Below are positions 18,001-24,948 of a DNA stretch of 64,000 nt, one piece after another (position 1 is the first letter of the stretch; each line of letters opens with the position of its first letter). Source of the stretch: Natrinema caseinilyticum (GTDB taxonomy: Archaea > Halobacteriota > Halobacteria > Halobacteriales > Natrialbaceae); assembly GCF_024227435.1 (NCBI RefSeq), contig NZ_CP100446.1:434001-498000 (forward strand), read 5' to 3'. Under the pieces are notes generated by a model. It was given only the letters and a program-made list of their open reading frames with translations, did not search any database and was not told the DNA's origin. The position numbers and the translations under genes are program-made.

Positions 18001-18175
18001 CGTCCCACTGTTCGGGATCGGGGTAGCTCCGCAACTGGCCCTCCGGAGCGATTCGTTCGACGCCGTCTGCTTTCCGCCGCTGTCGTTGCCTATTCGTGTC
18101 GTCGGTTCGGTTCGAGATGAGACCCAGCTTCTGGGCGATTCTCTCGACCGAACTCGGATCGAAATCGTGTCCCAT
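15011..18175 (-). CDS. Molybdopterin oxidoreductase catalytic subunit, Soe/Psr-like, no Tat signal
   Basis: 1054 residues of the DMSO-reductase superfamily. The [4Fe-4S] motif is C79-x2-C82-x3-C86-x29-C116, and the next conserved region has C207 in HTNICSAGARAGYAFW, a candidate Mo ligand of the Cys type as in Psr/Phs/Soe enzymes. Further family segments are PTWNETAYFADYVLPM and the C-terminal dinucleotide-binding domain (LRVETDIGYYVNE-like, SHHMGQW). The N-terminus lacks any twin-Arg leader or hydrophobic stretch, so the enzyme should stay in the cytoplasm, which fits sulfite dehydrogenase SoeA better than the exported thiosulfate, polysulfide or tetrathionate reductases. It starts one base after the stop of the FeS/NrfD gene. 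The substrate is not proven; the sulfur neighbours favour sulfite. Confidence 0.85.
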   Translation of the reverse strand: MGHDFDPSSVERIAQKLGLISNRTDDTNRQRQRRKADGVERIAPEGQLRSYPDPEQWDDWREYGSDGDPTDYSVVPTACFNCEAGCGLLTYIDKDTGDIQKIEGNPEHPGSRGRNCAKGPATVNQINDTQRIEYPLKRDGPRGSGQWTRTTWDEALDDIASEMRQTIEDGRENEITYHVGRPGHEEYMDRVINAWDLDGHNSHTNICSAGARAGYAFWHKYDRASADFANAEFILLLSAHLESGHYFNPHAQRIMEGVMEGGQLAVMDPRLSNTAAMSDFWMPTQPGSEAAVLLSMANVILREDLYDADFVRQWVNWEQFLDERHPDRPRTFESYIDLLKNDLYADFTPQYAAQESGVDAEQLEKVARKIGLAGDRFASYIWRSAASGNKGGWQVSRALHFLSVLTGSVGTKGGTSPNAWHKFDPHLPKEPPRQKLWDELQLPVEYPFAHYELSYLLPYFLKEGRGDISVYFTRVFNPVYTYPDGFSWIEALTDEDKVGMHVALTPTWNETAYFADYVLPMGHSPERHDIQSQETHAATWVTYRQPVLREYAEREGEDVERTYEANPGEVWEEDEFWMDLSWRLDEDGELGIREYFESPYRDGEDGEPAQMSIDEYYRYVFENEENLVEAAEEKGMEPLEYMKHHGAFEAKQNRYGLHEDTLDSAILEADDVYVDEYGTIRRIPESASVETTASADGGSDGDEGAAGVESVSDSDLGYSYDEVDRETIAEYDTEVLGVMVDGEPRRGFPTPTGKQQFYSKTLDDWGWEDEEYVVPNYLKSHVHPENIDYENGEMVLVPTFRLPTQIHSRSSNSKWLEEISHNNPVWVHTKDAERLGVETGDLIRVETDIGYYVNEVWVTESIKPGIVAMSHHMGQWKIDRDNDGESDGDFDEGGDPYGKVTVDLDNDRAMWGMRQTSGIKPFESEDPDSERIWWTDGGVAQNLTHAPHPDPISGMHCWHQKVTVKPAGEDDYYGDIFVDTDKSMEIYREWLDDTNPAPGPDGLRRPKWLKRPIAPPTEPDEDDAWYVDGPVGRSERWDPDSRTSTTEDWSADDD

Positions 18176-18176
18176 G

Positions 18177-19952
18177 TTATGCGAGTGAGATGGTCTGCGG
18201 TGCGGTTATCCAGCAATACTCGTAGGCGAACAGTCCGACGAGCGTGGCCACGCCCGCGAGTGCGACCACGACCGGCGATGCACTCAGCGCCAGCGCGACC
18301 AGTGGCACCGCGATGCCGAGCGCCATGCCACCGGCCCAGAACGCGGTGGCGAATCGTCCGCGGACGATGCGTGCAGCTGCCTCTTCGGCGTCTTCGGTCT
18401 GATGGGGCGTGAACAGTTCGGAGGCCACCAACGCGAGGTGAACCACCAATCCGCCCGCCAGGACCAGTCGCGACGGTGTGACGAGTTCCTCGAAGCCGAC
18501 GAGACCGAGGAGCGCCGTCGCGGCCGCCCCGGCGACGATCGCCTGCGTGAGCATGTGCAGCGGCATCGCAGGGCTCTGCCAGAGGTCTCGTCCCTTCGAC
18601 TGGCTGAACAGGAACGCGGTGTAGATGGCCGTCGCGGCCGCCAGCACCGACCCGATCGACAGCACGATCGGGTTGACGACGAGCGCTGCGCCGAGCAGCC
18701 AGCCCAGTACCATCAGGCCGAGGAAGCCGCCGAACGCGGTGATGATGTACGCTCCTTTCACCAGCCAGGAGTTCCAGTTCGGCCGCAACAGCACCCAGTG
18801 GAATCGCGTCGGTTGTTCGAGGTCGAGGATGAGCAATACGCCGGTCAGCCCGAGGAACACCGCACTGAGTAGCGAACTCACGCCCATCAGCGTGACGTCG
18901 GGTTCGAGGAGTCCGAACGCCATCAGCAAGGCCGGAAGCAGGAAGATTCCCGCCGAGATGGACTTGGTCATCGTGTAGGAGTACACTTCCCAGCCCCAGG
19001 ACTCGTAGTGGCTCTCACCGATATCGTAGACTCGCCTGGCTTCTTCGTTGAGCAGTTCGTACGCTTTGGCGGTCCGGTTTTTCTTCTCGCTCGTGGCTCC
19101 GGTGTTCGCTTCCGTGCTGTAGCCGCCGTCCGAGGCGACCTGATCGTCGGAGCCACACGAACACTCGCCGCCGCAGCTACAGTTACCGCCGCAGCCACAG
19201 CCGCCACCGCCGTGGGCGTGTCCGCCGTCGGCGCGCGCCGATTCGTCGTCCGAGGCGTTCAGCGAGACGTCCGACTCGGCGAGCGACTCGGCAGCTTTCT
19301 GGAGATCGAAGTCCTCGCGGGCCGCACCGTGCGTTTCGACCTGGTTCGGGGCGTCCGACCACATGTAGTGTTCTTCGCGGCCGGTCGAACCGGGTGTGAT
19401 CGAACCTTCGTCGCCGTCGACGTAGTACAGCTTGGGTTCGGTCCCTTTCTCGGGCTTTCGTGCCTGGACTTCTTCGTCGGCGATTGTCTGGGAGAGGTCC
19501 GTGTTCGGGTTCTCCATGTCGCCCGCGATGATGGCGTCCTCTGGACAGACCGTCACGCAGGCGGGTTCACGGCCTGAGTCCACCCGGTGAGAGCAGTAGT
19601 TACACTTCGCGGCCGTGGAAGTTTCGGGGTCGATGTACAGCGCGTCGTACGGACAACCCTGCATGCAGGCTTTGCAGCCGATACAGCGCTCAGGGTCGAA
19701 GTCGACGATCCCGTCCTCGCGCTCCCAGAGAGCGGTAACTGGACAGACGTCCGTACAGGGTGAGTCGTCGCAGTGGTTGCACCGCATCACCGAGAAGTTA
19801 CGATTCGTATTTGGGTAGTCGCCCTTCTCGATGTACTTTACCCAGGTTTTGTTTACGCCGATCGGATCGTCGTGTTCGGTCTTGCACGCCACCGTGCAGG
19901 CGTGACATCCGATGCACCGTCGATTGTCGATGACGAAACCGTAGTTTGTCAT
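18177..19952 (-). CDS. Fused four-cluster ferredoxin and NrfD-type membrane anchor subunit with Cys-rich linker
   Basis: 591 residues from MTNYGFVIDNRRCIGCHAC (19952). Residues 1-145 carry four [4Fe-4S] motifs (C13IGCHACTVAC, C58NHCDDSPCTDVC, C90IGCKACMQGC, C117NYC with ACVTVC), as in DmsB/PsrB. Residues 325-591 hold about eight membrane helices with the NrfD/PsrC pattern LDLEQPTRFHWVLLRPNW. These are normally two proteins. The linker contains six cysteines in three CxC pairs, CGCGGNCSCGGECSC (residues 252-266), after a His/Gly run. Together with the next gene it forms a quinone-linked A-B-C enzyme: catalytic subunit to FeS wire to membrane quinone site. Confidence 0.85.
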   Translation of the reverse strand: MTNYGFVIDNRRCIGCHACTVACKTEHDDPIGVNKTWVKYIEKGDYPNTNRNFSVMRCNHCDDSPCTDVCPVTALWEREDGIVDFDPERCIGCKACMQGCPYDALYIDPETSTAAKCNYCSHRVDSGREPACVTVCPEDAIIAGDMENPNTDLSQTIADEEVQARKPEKGTEPKLYYVDGDEGSITPGSTGREEHYMWSDAPNQVETHGAAREDFDLQKAAESLAESDVSLNASDDESARADGGHAHGGGGCGCGGNCSCGGECSCGSDDQVASDGGYSTEANTGATSEKKNRTAKAYELLNEEARRVYDIGESHYESWGWEVYSYTMTKSISAGIFLLPALLMAFGLLEPDVTLMGVSSLLSAVFLGLTGVLLILDLEQPTRFHWVLLRPNWNSWLVKGAYIITAFGGFLGLMVLGWLLGAALVVNPIVLSIGSVLAAATAIYTAFLFSQSKGRDLWQSPAMPLHMLTQAIVAGAAATALLGLVGFEELVTPSRLVLAGGLVVHLALVASELFTPHQTEDAEEAAARIVRGRFATAFWAGGMALGIAVPLVALALSASPVVVALAGVATLVGLFAYEYCWITAPQTISLA

Positions 19953-20078
19953 ACTGTCATTGTTTTTCGTAGTGGTGACTTGGCTGTACAGCCATGCGAT
20001 CACCGGCTCGCCCAATCATGTTACTTAACACCAAATAGCAAGCATGCGATTTACATTATAGTTTTCGCTGTTCGAGCG

Positions 20079-20117
20079 CGGCGAACGTTCACATACGTTA
20101 TCTGTATGCGTTCGCCG
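20079..20117. promoter_or_regulatory. Strong inverted repeat upstream of the molybdoenzyme operon
   Basis: CGGCGAACG (20079-20087) with CATAC (20092-20096) pairs with GTATG (20104-20108) and CGTTCGCCG (20109-20117), 14 pairs with a four-base bulge and a seven-base loop. It lies about 125-165 bases before the first gene of the operon and has no T-run, so an operator or 5'-region element is more likely than a terminator. Confidence 0.55.
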
Positions 20118-20133
20118 AAATTTCCATTTAGCG

Positions 20134-20151
20134 CCTAAATTGTATTTTAGG
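20134..20151. promoter_or_regulatory. AT-rich palindrome upstream of the molybdoenzyme operon
   Basis: CCTAAAT, three bases, ATTTTAGG: a near-perfect palindrome close to the larger inverted repeat. It could be a regulator site. The same ATATTAGG block recurs before the rhodanese gene (22543-22550). Confidence 0.4.
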
Positions 20152-20252
20152 AATATTAGGGGGATAATTCAGTTTGGACCGACGGTAAACCGCGAGTCGG
20201 ACGGTAGACGTTCGGACGCGACACCGTTGGAAATCGAGTTCGTATCCGACGC

Positions 20253-20264
20253 AAAAGAAAAAAA
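20253..20264 (-). terminator. T-run terminator after the TauE gene
   Basis: On the minus strand this is TTTTTTTCTTTT, about 30 bases after the TauE stop. Archaeal transcripts end at such T-runs. It separates the TauE transcript from the molybdoenzyme operon. Confidence 0.6.
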
Positions 20265-20295
20265 CGGGACCGCTACGTAGGTCGTATCGACCCGC

Positions 20296-21216
20296 TTACA
20301 GGAACAACACCGGAATGGTATTGCGGAAGATGTTGAGCGCGATGACCAACAGCATGACGATGACCAGCCAGTTGAATTTCTTCTCGTCGATTTCGAGGCG
20401 GCGGAGATAGGTTCCGAACAAGAGCCCGACAATTGTAATGACCCCGATAGCCGACCCTAACCACAGCCGGTAGGGCGTCAGCAGCCCGTTGAACCACATA
20501 TGGATGATGCGCTCGGTGAATACGACGGTGAACACCATCGACAGCCCGCCGACGTACCGCTCGGTGTCGCGTTCGAACGTGTGCAGGTACGCGGGTAACA
20601 GCGGACCGAGGTTCGCGGCCGCCAGCAGGAACCCCTCACCGAGGCCGACCGCGCCGAGAGCGACGGGATTGCTGGCCTCCTCGATCATGACGAAGTTACT
20701 GATGACCTCGAACAGCACATACCCGAGCAGCAAGACCGCGATAAGGAACGGAATCAACGGTCCCTTCTGGAACGAATTGAGGAAAAACACGCCAATGATC
20801 GAGCCGAGGAGCGCGAGCGTAATGAGCGACCACTCGCGCTTGATGTACGTCAGCCCAGTTTTCGTCTCCCCGACCTGAAAGACGTTAATCATCCACGGGG
20901 GAATGGCCAGCACCACGACCGCGAGTGTCGGATCGATGACCGTCGCGAACACCGGAGTCGTGATGAGCGCATACCCGAAGCCGAGTGCGCCCTTGACCGC
21001 ACCTGCAAAAATTGCCACGAGGAAGAAGAACGCTAGCGTGACCGTGCCCACCTCGCTGTTCACCCCCGCGGTTACGTTCTCGAAACCGGGAAACAACACT
21101 ACGCTGGCAATCAGGACGAGCCCGGTCGCCACCACCATCGTCACCTCACGGTACCGAAATTCGAGCAGGTTCTTGGTGAACTGCCTCGGTTGGATTTTCG
21201 TATCTTCAGTCGCCAT
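20296..21216 (-). CDS. TauE/SafE-family sulfite/organosulfonate exporter
   Basis: 306 residues, about eight membrane helices, with the family's two related halves: VAIFAGAVKGALGFGYALITTPVFATV in the first and GEGFLLAAANLGPLLPAYLHTFERD in the second. TauE/SafE proteins move sulfite, sulfoacetate or other sulfur anions across the membrane. The gene follows the rhodanese-hydrolase gene by 128 bases on the same strand, and a T-run terminator follows it, so the two form one unit. Its place beside sulfite-producing and sulfite-oxidising genes makes sulfite export the best guess. Confidence 0.85.
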   Translation of the reverse strand: MATEDTKIQPRQFTKNLLEFRYREVTMVVATGLVLIASVVLFPGFENVTAGVNSEVGTVTLAFFFLVAIFAGAVKGALGFGYALITTPVFATVIDPTLAVVVLAIPPWMINVFQVGETKTGLTYIKREWSLITLALLGSIIGVFFLNSFQKGPLIPFLIAVLLLGYVLFEVISNFVMIEEASNPVALGAVGLGEGFLLAAANLGPLLPAYLHTFERDTERYVGGLSMVFTVVFTERIIHMWFNGLLTPYRLWLGSAIGVITIVGLLFGTYLRRLEIDEKKFNWLVIVMLLVIALNIFRNTIPVLFL

Positions 21217-21344
21217 TATGAACCACGCACCGGTGCCGTTTCACTTCACCGTAGTATTGGGTTTGTAAGGTGTTCGATGTCACTACCGACTGGAGTGCTG
21301 CGTTTTTCGTTGACATGTTGATCACGTATCGTTTGCTTGCGTCA

Positions 21345-22496
21345 CTACTCGACTGCGCATTTGTTCGGCCCGAGTTCGATTTCGGGGTCTTCGACCTCGT
21401 GTTTGCCCTCGTTGATGGCGATTATCTCCTCGTGATTCGCCGGCTTCGAACCCAACTGTTCGACGATGTAGTCGACGAACTCCTCCTTGGAGTCTTTCTG
21501 GACGGCCTCGTTCGTCGCCTCTATCTCGCCGATCGTCGCCGTGATCGGCGTGCCAGCGTCGACCTCTCCACCGCTGTAGTGAGCAGGGAAGACCGACACA
21601 TCGTCGTCGTGGGTGAGGATTTTGCCGAAGATCGACTCATAGAGCACTTCCGCATGCTCTTCGGCGCCCTCGTCGCCGTGTTCCAGATCGGGGCGACCGA
21701 CACTGTCGACGAACTGCGTGTCGCCCGTCAACATCGCTGCGTCGTCGACGAGGTAGGAGGTACTCTCCATCGTGTGACCGGGTGTATGGAGGACCTTGAT
21801 TTCGTGTCCGCCGAGGTCGAGCGTCTTGCCGTCCGCGACGGCGCGGAACTCCGAGCAGCCACCCGGCTGTTCGGTTCGGTCAGAGACGGGCGCGCCGACG
21901 ATGAGGTCGGCGTCGTGCTTTTCTGCGAGTTCGCAACCGGACGAGATATGGTCGGCGTGGATGTGGGTAAGCGCCACGTACTTGACGTCGACCTCGCCGT
22001 TCTCGTCCTGGAATCGTTCGTCGCTTTTGAGATTGCGCTCGAAGACGTCGGTGTACTGGACCGGGTCGACGATCATCGCCTCGCCGTCGGCGCCGACGAC
22101 GTACGACAGGCAGCCGTTGGCGACGCGTTTGGTCTGTTTGAACACGATGTCGGAACCGAGGTCGATGTCGACAACGTCGAAGACTTGACTCCAGCCGAGC
22201 ATGCCGTCCTCGAGAGTGGCGGCGTCGAAGCCGCGACGCGAGAGTGCACTCGCGGCCCGACGGCTCGTGTTCCCGTGTGCGCATACCACGACGATTCGCT
22301 CACCCTCGTCGAATAGTTCATGCGGGTCTACCTCGAATTCGTCTGCTTCGGCATCATACGGCAGATGGATGGCGCCGGGAATGTGCCACTGTTCGTACGA
22401 ATCATGCGACCGCACGTCTGCGATTGGCGTCTTGTAGTCGATTCTACCCATAAGTCCTTGGGGCGTGATTTGCCCCATGACGTGGCCTGATTGCAT
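21345..22496 (-). CDS. Rhodanese and metallo-beta-lactamase fusion, persulfide-dioxygenase type
   Basis: 383 residues if started at MQSGHVMGQITPQGL (22496); ATG at 22478 is an alternative. Residues about 10-100 are a rhodanese domain with active-site loop VVCAHGNTSRRAA, whose Cys would carry the persulfide. Residues about 125-330 are a metallo-beta-lactamase domain with ALTHIHADHISSGCELA, LHTPGHTMES and LTGDTQFVDSVGRPD, the last resembling ETHE1-type persulfide dioxygenases and their relatives. The tail ends NKCAVE. In the family the metal site oxidises persulfide to sulfite, and the rhodanese domain moves sulfane sulfur. It is cytoplasmic and heads a unit with tauE. A hydroxyacylglutathione-hydrolase-like role is less likely given the fusion. 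Confidence 0.8.
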   Translation of the reverse strand: MQSGHVMGQITPQGLMGRIDYKTPIADVRSHDSYEQWHIPGAIHLPYDAEADEFEVDPHELFDEGERIVVVCAHGNTSRRAASALSRRGFDAATLEDGMLGWSQVFDVVDIDLGSDIVFKQTKRVANGCLSYVVGADGEAMIVDPVQYTDVFERNLKSDERFQDENGEVDVKYVALTHIHADHISSGCELAEKHDADLIVGAPVSDRTEQPGGCSEFRAVADGKTLDLGGHEIKVLHTPGHTMESTSYLVDDAAMLTGDTQFVDSVGRPDLEHGDEGAEEHAEVLYESIFGKILTHDDDVSVFPAHYSGGEVDAGTPITATIGEIEATNEAVQKDSKEEFVDYIVEQLGSKPANHEEIIAINEGKHEVEDPEIELGPNKCAVE

Positions 22497-22551
22497 TAGA
22501 GTCACCTGCGATGTGTCGTGGTTGCAGTTACCACGATAAGGAAATATTAGG

Positions 22552-22560
22552 ACCAAATAG
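22552..22560. promoter_or_regulatory. ACCAAATAG element shared with the molybdoenzyme promoter
   Basis: The nine bases ACCAAATAG occur here, 56 bases before the rhodanese gene, and again at 20030-20038, 78 bases before the FeS/NrfD gene, in the same orientation. Two copies are weak evidence for a shared factor. Confidence 0.3.
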
Positions 22561-22643
22561 AAATATCTATGGTATTATCTAACTCGACAAATCAGCTGTA
22601 ATTTGGTTAATTGCAGGTGGGTGTGATACAATCGTAATTAACG

Positions 22644-22649
22644 TTTAAG
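22644..22649 (+). promoter_or_regulatory. TATA element of the universal stress protein gene
   Basis: TTTAAG centred 27 bases before the ATG at 22674 indicates a leaderless transcript diverging from the rhodanese gene. Confidence 0.5.
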
Positions 22650-22673
22650 AAGCGCCGTACCCTCACTCCGCGT

Positions 22674-23126
22674 ATGTTCGATTCGATCCTGATACCGGTC
22701 GACGGAACTGACACGATGGACGAGCTGATCAAGCGCGGCTACGAGTTGGCCCAGACGCACGACGCTGACGTCCACGGACTGTTCGTGAACAACGTCTCTG
22801 ACATTATCCCCACGACCACAGCGCCCGCAGCCCCGCGCGAAATCGATGAAGAAGTCGAACGGCAAGGTGAACGCACACTCGATCGAATGCGTCGGCTTTC
22901 ACCGCCGGGATTCGACCCCGTCACCGAGTTCCGTCAGGGCAATCCGGCCAACGAGATCATCAGGTACACGGACGAGAACGACATCGATTGCATCGTCATC
23001 GGCCGGAAAGGGACGTCCGTCCTCTCACACCTCGGGAGCAACACCTCCGGCGTCGTCCAGGGAAGCAACGTCCCCGTGTTGGTCGTGCCGTTCGGCGACT
23101 CGGACGCCGAATCCGAAGAAGCGTAA
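22674..23126 (+). CDS. Universal stress protein (UspA family)
   Basis: 150 residues of the UspA fold: FDSILIPVDGTDTMDELIKRGYELA at the start and IDCIVIGRKGTSVLSHLGSNTSGVVQGSNVPVLVV at the end. The glycine-rich region corresponds to the ATP-binding loop, GRKG-x9-G-x-NTSGVV, slightly altered from the usual G-2x-G-9x-G-S/T. The gene is divergent from the rhodanese gene and convergent with the soxB-like gene (31-base gap), so it sits inside the sulfur island and may respond to the same conditions. The precise role is unknown. Confidence 0.9.
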   Translation: MFDSILIPVDGTDTMDELIKRGYELAQTHDADVHGLFVNNVSDIIPTTTAPAAPREIDEEVERQGERTLDRMRRLSPPGFDPVTEFRQGNPANEIIRYTDENDIDCIVIGRKGTSVLSHLGSNTSGVVQGSNVPVLVVPFGDSDAESEEA

Positions 23127-23157
23127 GTCGCAGCGTCTCTCCGTACCCGCAGTCAAG

Positions 23158-24948
23158 TCACCGCTTTTCGTTGAACGCCTCCTCGAGGTGGACGTTACTC
23201 CGGGGAATCATCGACACCTCGCAGTACTCCTCGCCGTTGGCGTAGTCGACGCCGGGCTGGATGTGCGGGTACGGGCCGTCGGCAGGCGTGTTCTGGACCT
23301 CGCCGCCGTCCTCCGGGGTCTGGACGAGCCCCATCACGTCGTAGTCGACGGGCGAGTTGTTCTCGAAGTACTCGATGAGCACGTCGACGGGGATAGTGCC
23401 GTTCTCGATCTCGACGTTCCGGAAGGGGAACCCACAGTTGCCGAGGTCCTTCTCGGGGTCGCCGGGTCGCCGCAGCGTCGCCACCGTGTACGTCTCCTCG
23501 GGGTCCATCGGTTCGCCATCGACGGTCATCTCGACGAGTCGGCGGCCGCGTTTTGCGGTCGGGTCGACGGTGACCTCGACGTTCGAGGAGTAGTTACGGA
23601 GACGGCCGTCTTCCTGGTCGTAGACGTACGGCGTGAAGTTGTCCATCAGGAAGTTCTCCATGTGGTTCATGATCTGTTGGCCGTACGCGTCGCCCTTCGC
23701 GACGGGCGCGGTCATCGGGAAGAACGTGTAGAGGTCGCCGATAGTGACCTCGCCCGCCGGGATGGCCGACCCGTATCGGAACCCGTGGGAGATAGCCAGG
23801 TCGGCGTCCATGTACTGTTTGAGTGCGTCGTTGTAGAGGGTGTTCCAGGCGCTCTCCAGGAACGACTGGCGATACAGTGGTTGCTCCGTCTCACCGACGA
23901 CGGTGTCGATCGGTCGGTCGAGCGTGCCGTTCCCGCGTTCGGCCTCGACGTCCGCTTCGAGAAACGGTGCTCGTACCTCCTCAACCGTCCGTTGGGCGTC
24001 CGGGTCGGGTTCCGGGGTGTACTCGTGGTCCTCGACGAGACAGTAGAGGTTGTGCCGGAACTCCAGTTCGCCGTCGTTGATTCGCACGTCGACGCGACCG
24101 AGGCCGTCTCCCATCCCGGATTCGACGACCACGGTGTCGGTATCCTGGACGACGATGGGTTCGTGGGTGTATTCGTGGGTGTGGGCCGAGAACATCACGT
24201 CGATGGAGTCGAAGTCCTTGGCGGCCTGGACCATCCACTGGAGCCCGATTTCGGTGATGGCGACGACGATGTCTGCGCCGTCGTCGCGCGCTCGTTGGGC
24301 GTACGTATCGAGGAGGCGCGGGTGCTTTGCGAACTTGTATTTCTCTTTCCAGAACAGCGGCATCATCCGATCGACGTAGACGTTGGTCATGCCGACGACG
24401 CCTACTTTCGTCCCGCCGACATCCTCGATGGTGTAGGGGTCGAAGATGAGTTCCTCGCTGTCCCAGTCGAGGAGATTGTTGGCGAGGACGTGTGCGTCGA
24501 GGCTCTCCATCAGTTCCACCATATTACCGTCCTCGACGGCCTCGTTGGAGTAGTCCCAGTTCCCGGGCATGTAGATGTCGGGACGGAGGTGGTGGTTGAT
24601 GGGGTCGAGCATCGACTTACCAAGGGTGTAGGTCGTGACGGCGGTCCCGTGGAAGGTGTCGCCACTCATCAGGGTAAGGACGTCCTCGCCGTACTCCTCG
24701 CGGATTTGGTCGAGTTTCGCGGTCAGTATCGGGACGCCACCGCCTTTCTCGATGAGCTTGTCCGCGCCGTCGAAGTCGAGATCGGGTCGGGACTTCGGGT
24801 TGTTGTAGTATACCTGGTATCCGGGCGTGATTTGACCGTGCAGGTCACTCAGGTGCGTGAACACGACATCGGGGTCGCCCTCCGGGGCGTCGGACGGAGA
24901 ACCGTTCAGGCGCTTCCACTCCCCGAGGTAATCGGTGTCAAGGCGCAT
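23158..24948 (-). CDS. soxB-like: SoxB-like thiosulfohydrolase without signal peptide
   Basis: 596 residues from MRLDTDYLGEWKRLNG (24948). A metallophosphatase domain (about 25-300) has FTHLSDLHGQ, LMSGDTFHGTA, MPGNWDYSNE and FSAHTHEYTHEP, and a 5'-nucleotidase C-terminal domain (about 345-540) has SHGFRYGSAIPAGEVTIGDLYTFFPM. Trp in GNWDY instead of the His of GNHE, and the GFRYG loop (GFRWG in bacteria), are SoxB marks. SoxB hydrolyses sulfonate from a carrier-bound S-sulfocysteine using two Mn ions. Bacterial SoxB is exported by Tat; this start shows no leader, and the 46 in-frame codons upstream contain none. No soxYZ, soxXA or soxCD lies in the window. A cytoplasmic nucleotidase is the alternative. 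Confidence 0.75.
   Translation of the reverse strand: MRLDTDYLGEWKRLNGSPSDAPEGDPDVVFTHLSDLHGQITPGYQVYYNNPKSRPDLDFDGADKLIEKGGGVPILTAKLDQIREEYGEDVLTLMSGDTFHGTAVTTYTLGKSMLDPINHHLRPDIYMPGNWDYSNEAVEDGNMVELMESLDAHVLANNLLDWDSEELIFDPYTIEDVGGTKVGVVGMTNVYVDRMMPLFWKEKYKFAKHPRLLDTYAQRARDDGADIVVAITEIGLQWMVQAAKDFDSIDVMFSAHTHEYTHEPIVVQDTDTVVVESGMGDGLGRVDVRINDGELEFRHNLYCLVEDHEYTPEPDPDAQRTVEEVRAPFLEADVEAERGNGTLDRPIDTVVGETEQPLYRQSFLESAWNTLYNDALKQYMDADLAISHGFRYGSAIPAGEVTIGDLYTFFPMTAPVAKGDAYGQQIMNHMENFLMDNFTPYVYDQEDGRLRNYSSNVEVTVDPTAKRGRRLVEMTVDGEPMDPEETYTVATLRRPGDPEKDLGNCGFPFRNVEIENGTIPVDVLIEYFENNSPVDYDVMGLVQTPEDGGEVQNTPADGPYPHIQPGVDYANGEEYCEVSMIPRSNVHLEEAFNEKR

Noticed and set aside
15011-19952. Calling the molybdoenzyme a DMSO or nitrate reductase
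   Set aside because: No Tat signal, Cys-type region at the Mo site, an NrfD rather than DmsC/NarI anchor, and sulfur genes around it.
20079-20117. Reading the large inverted repeat as a transcription terminator
   Set aside because: No T-run follows on either strand, and a proper T-run terminator already lies at 20253-20264 after the TauE gene.
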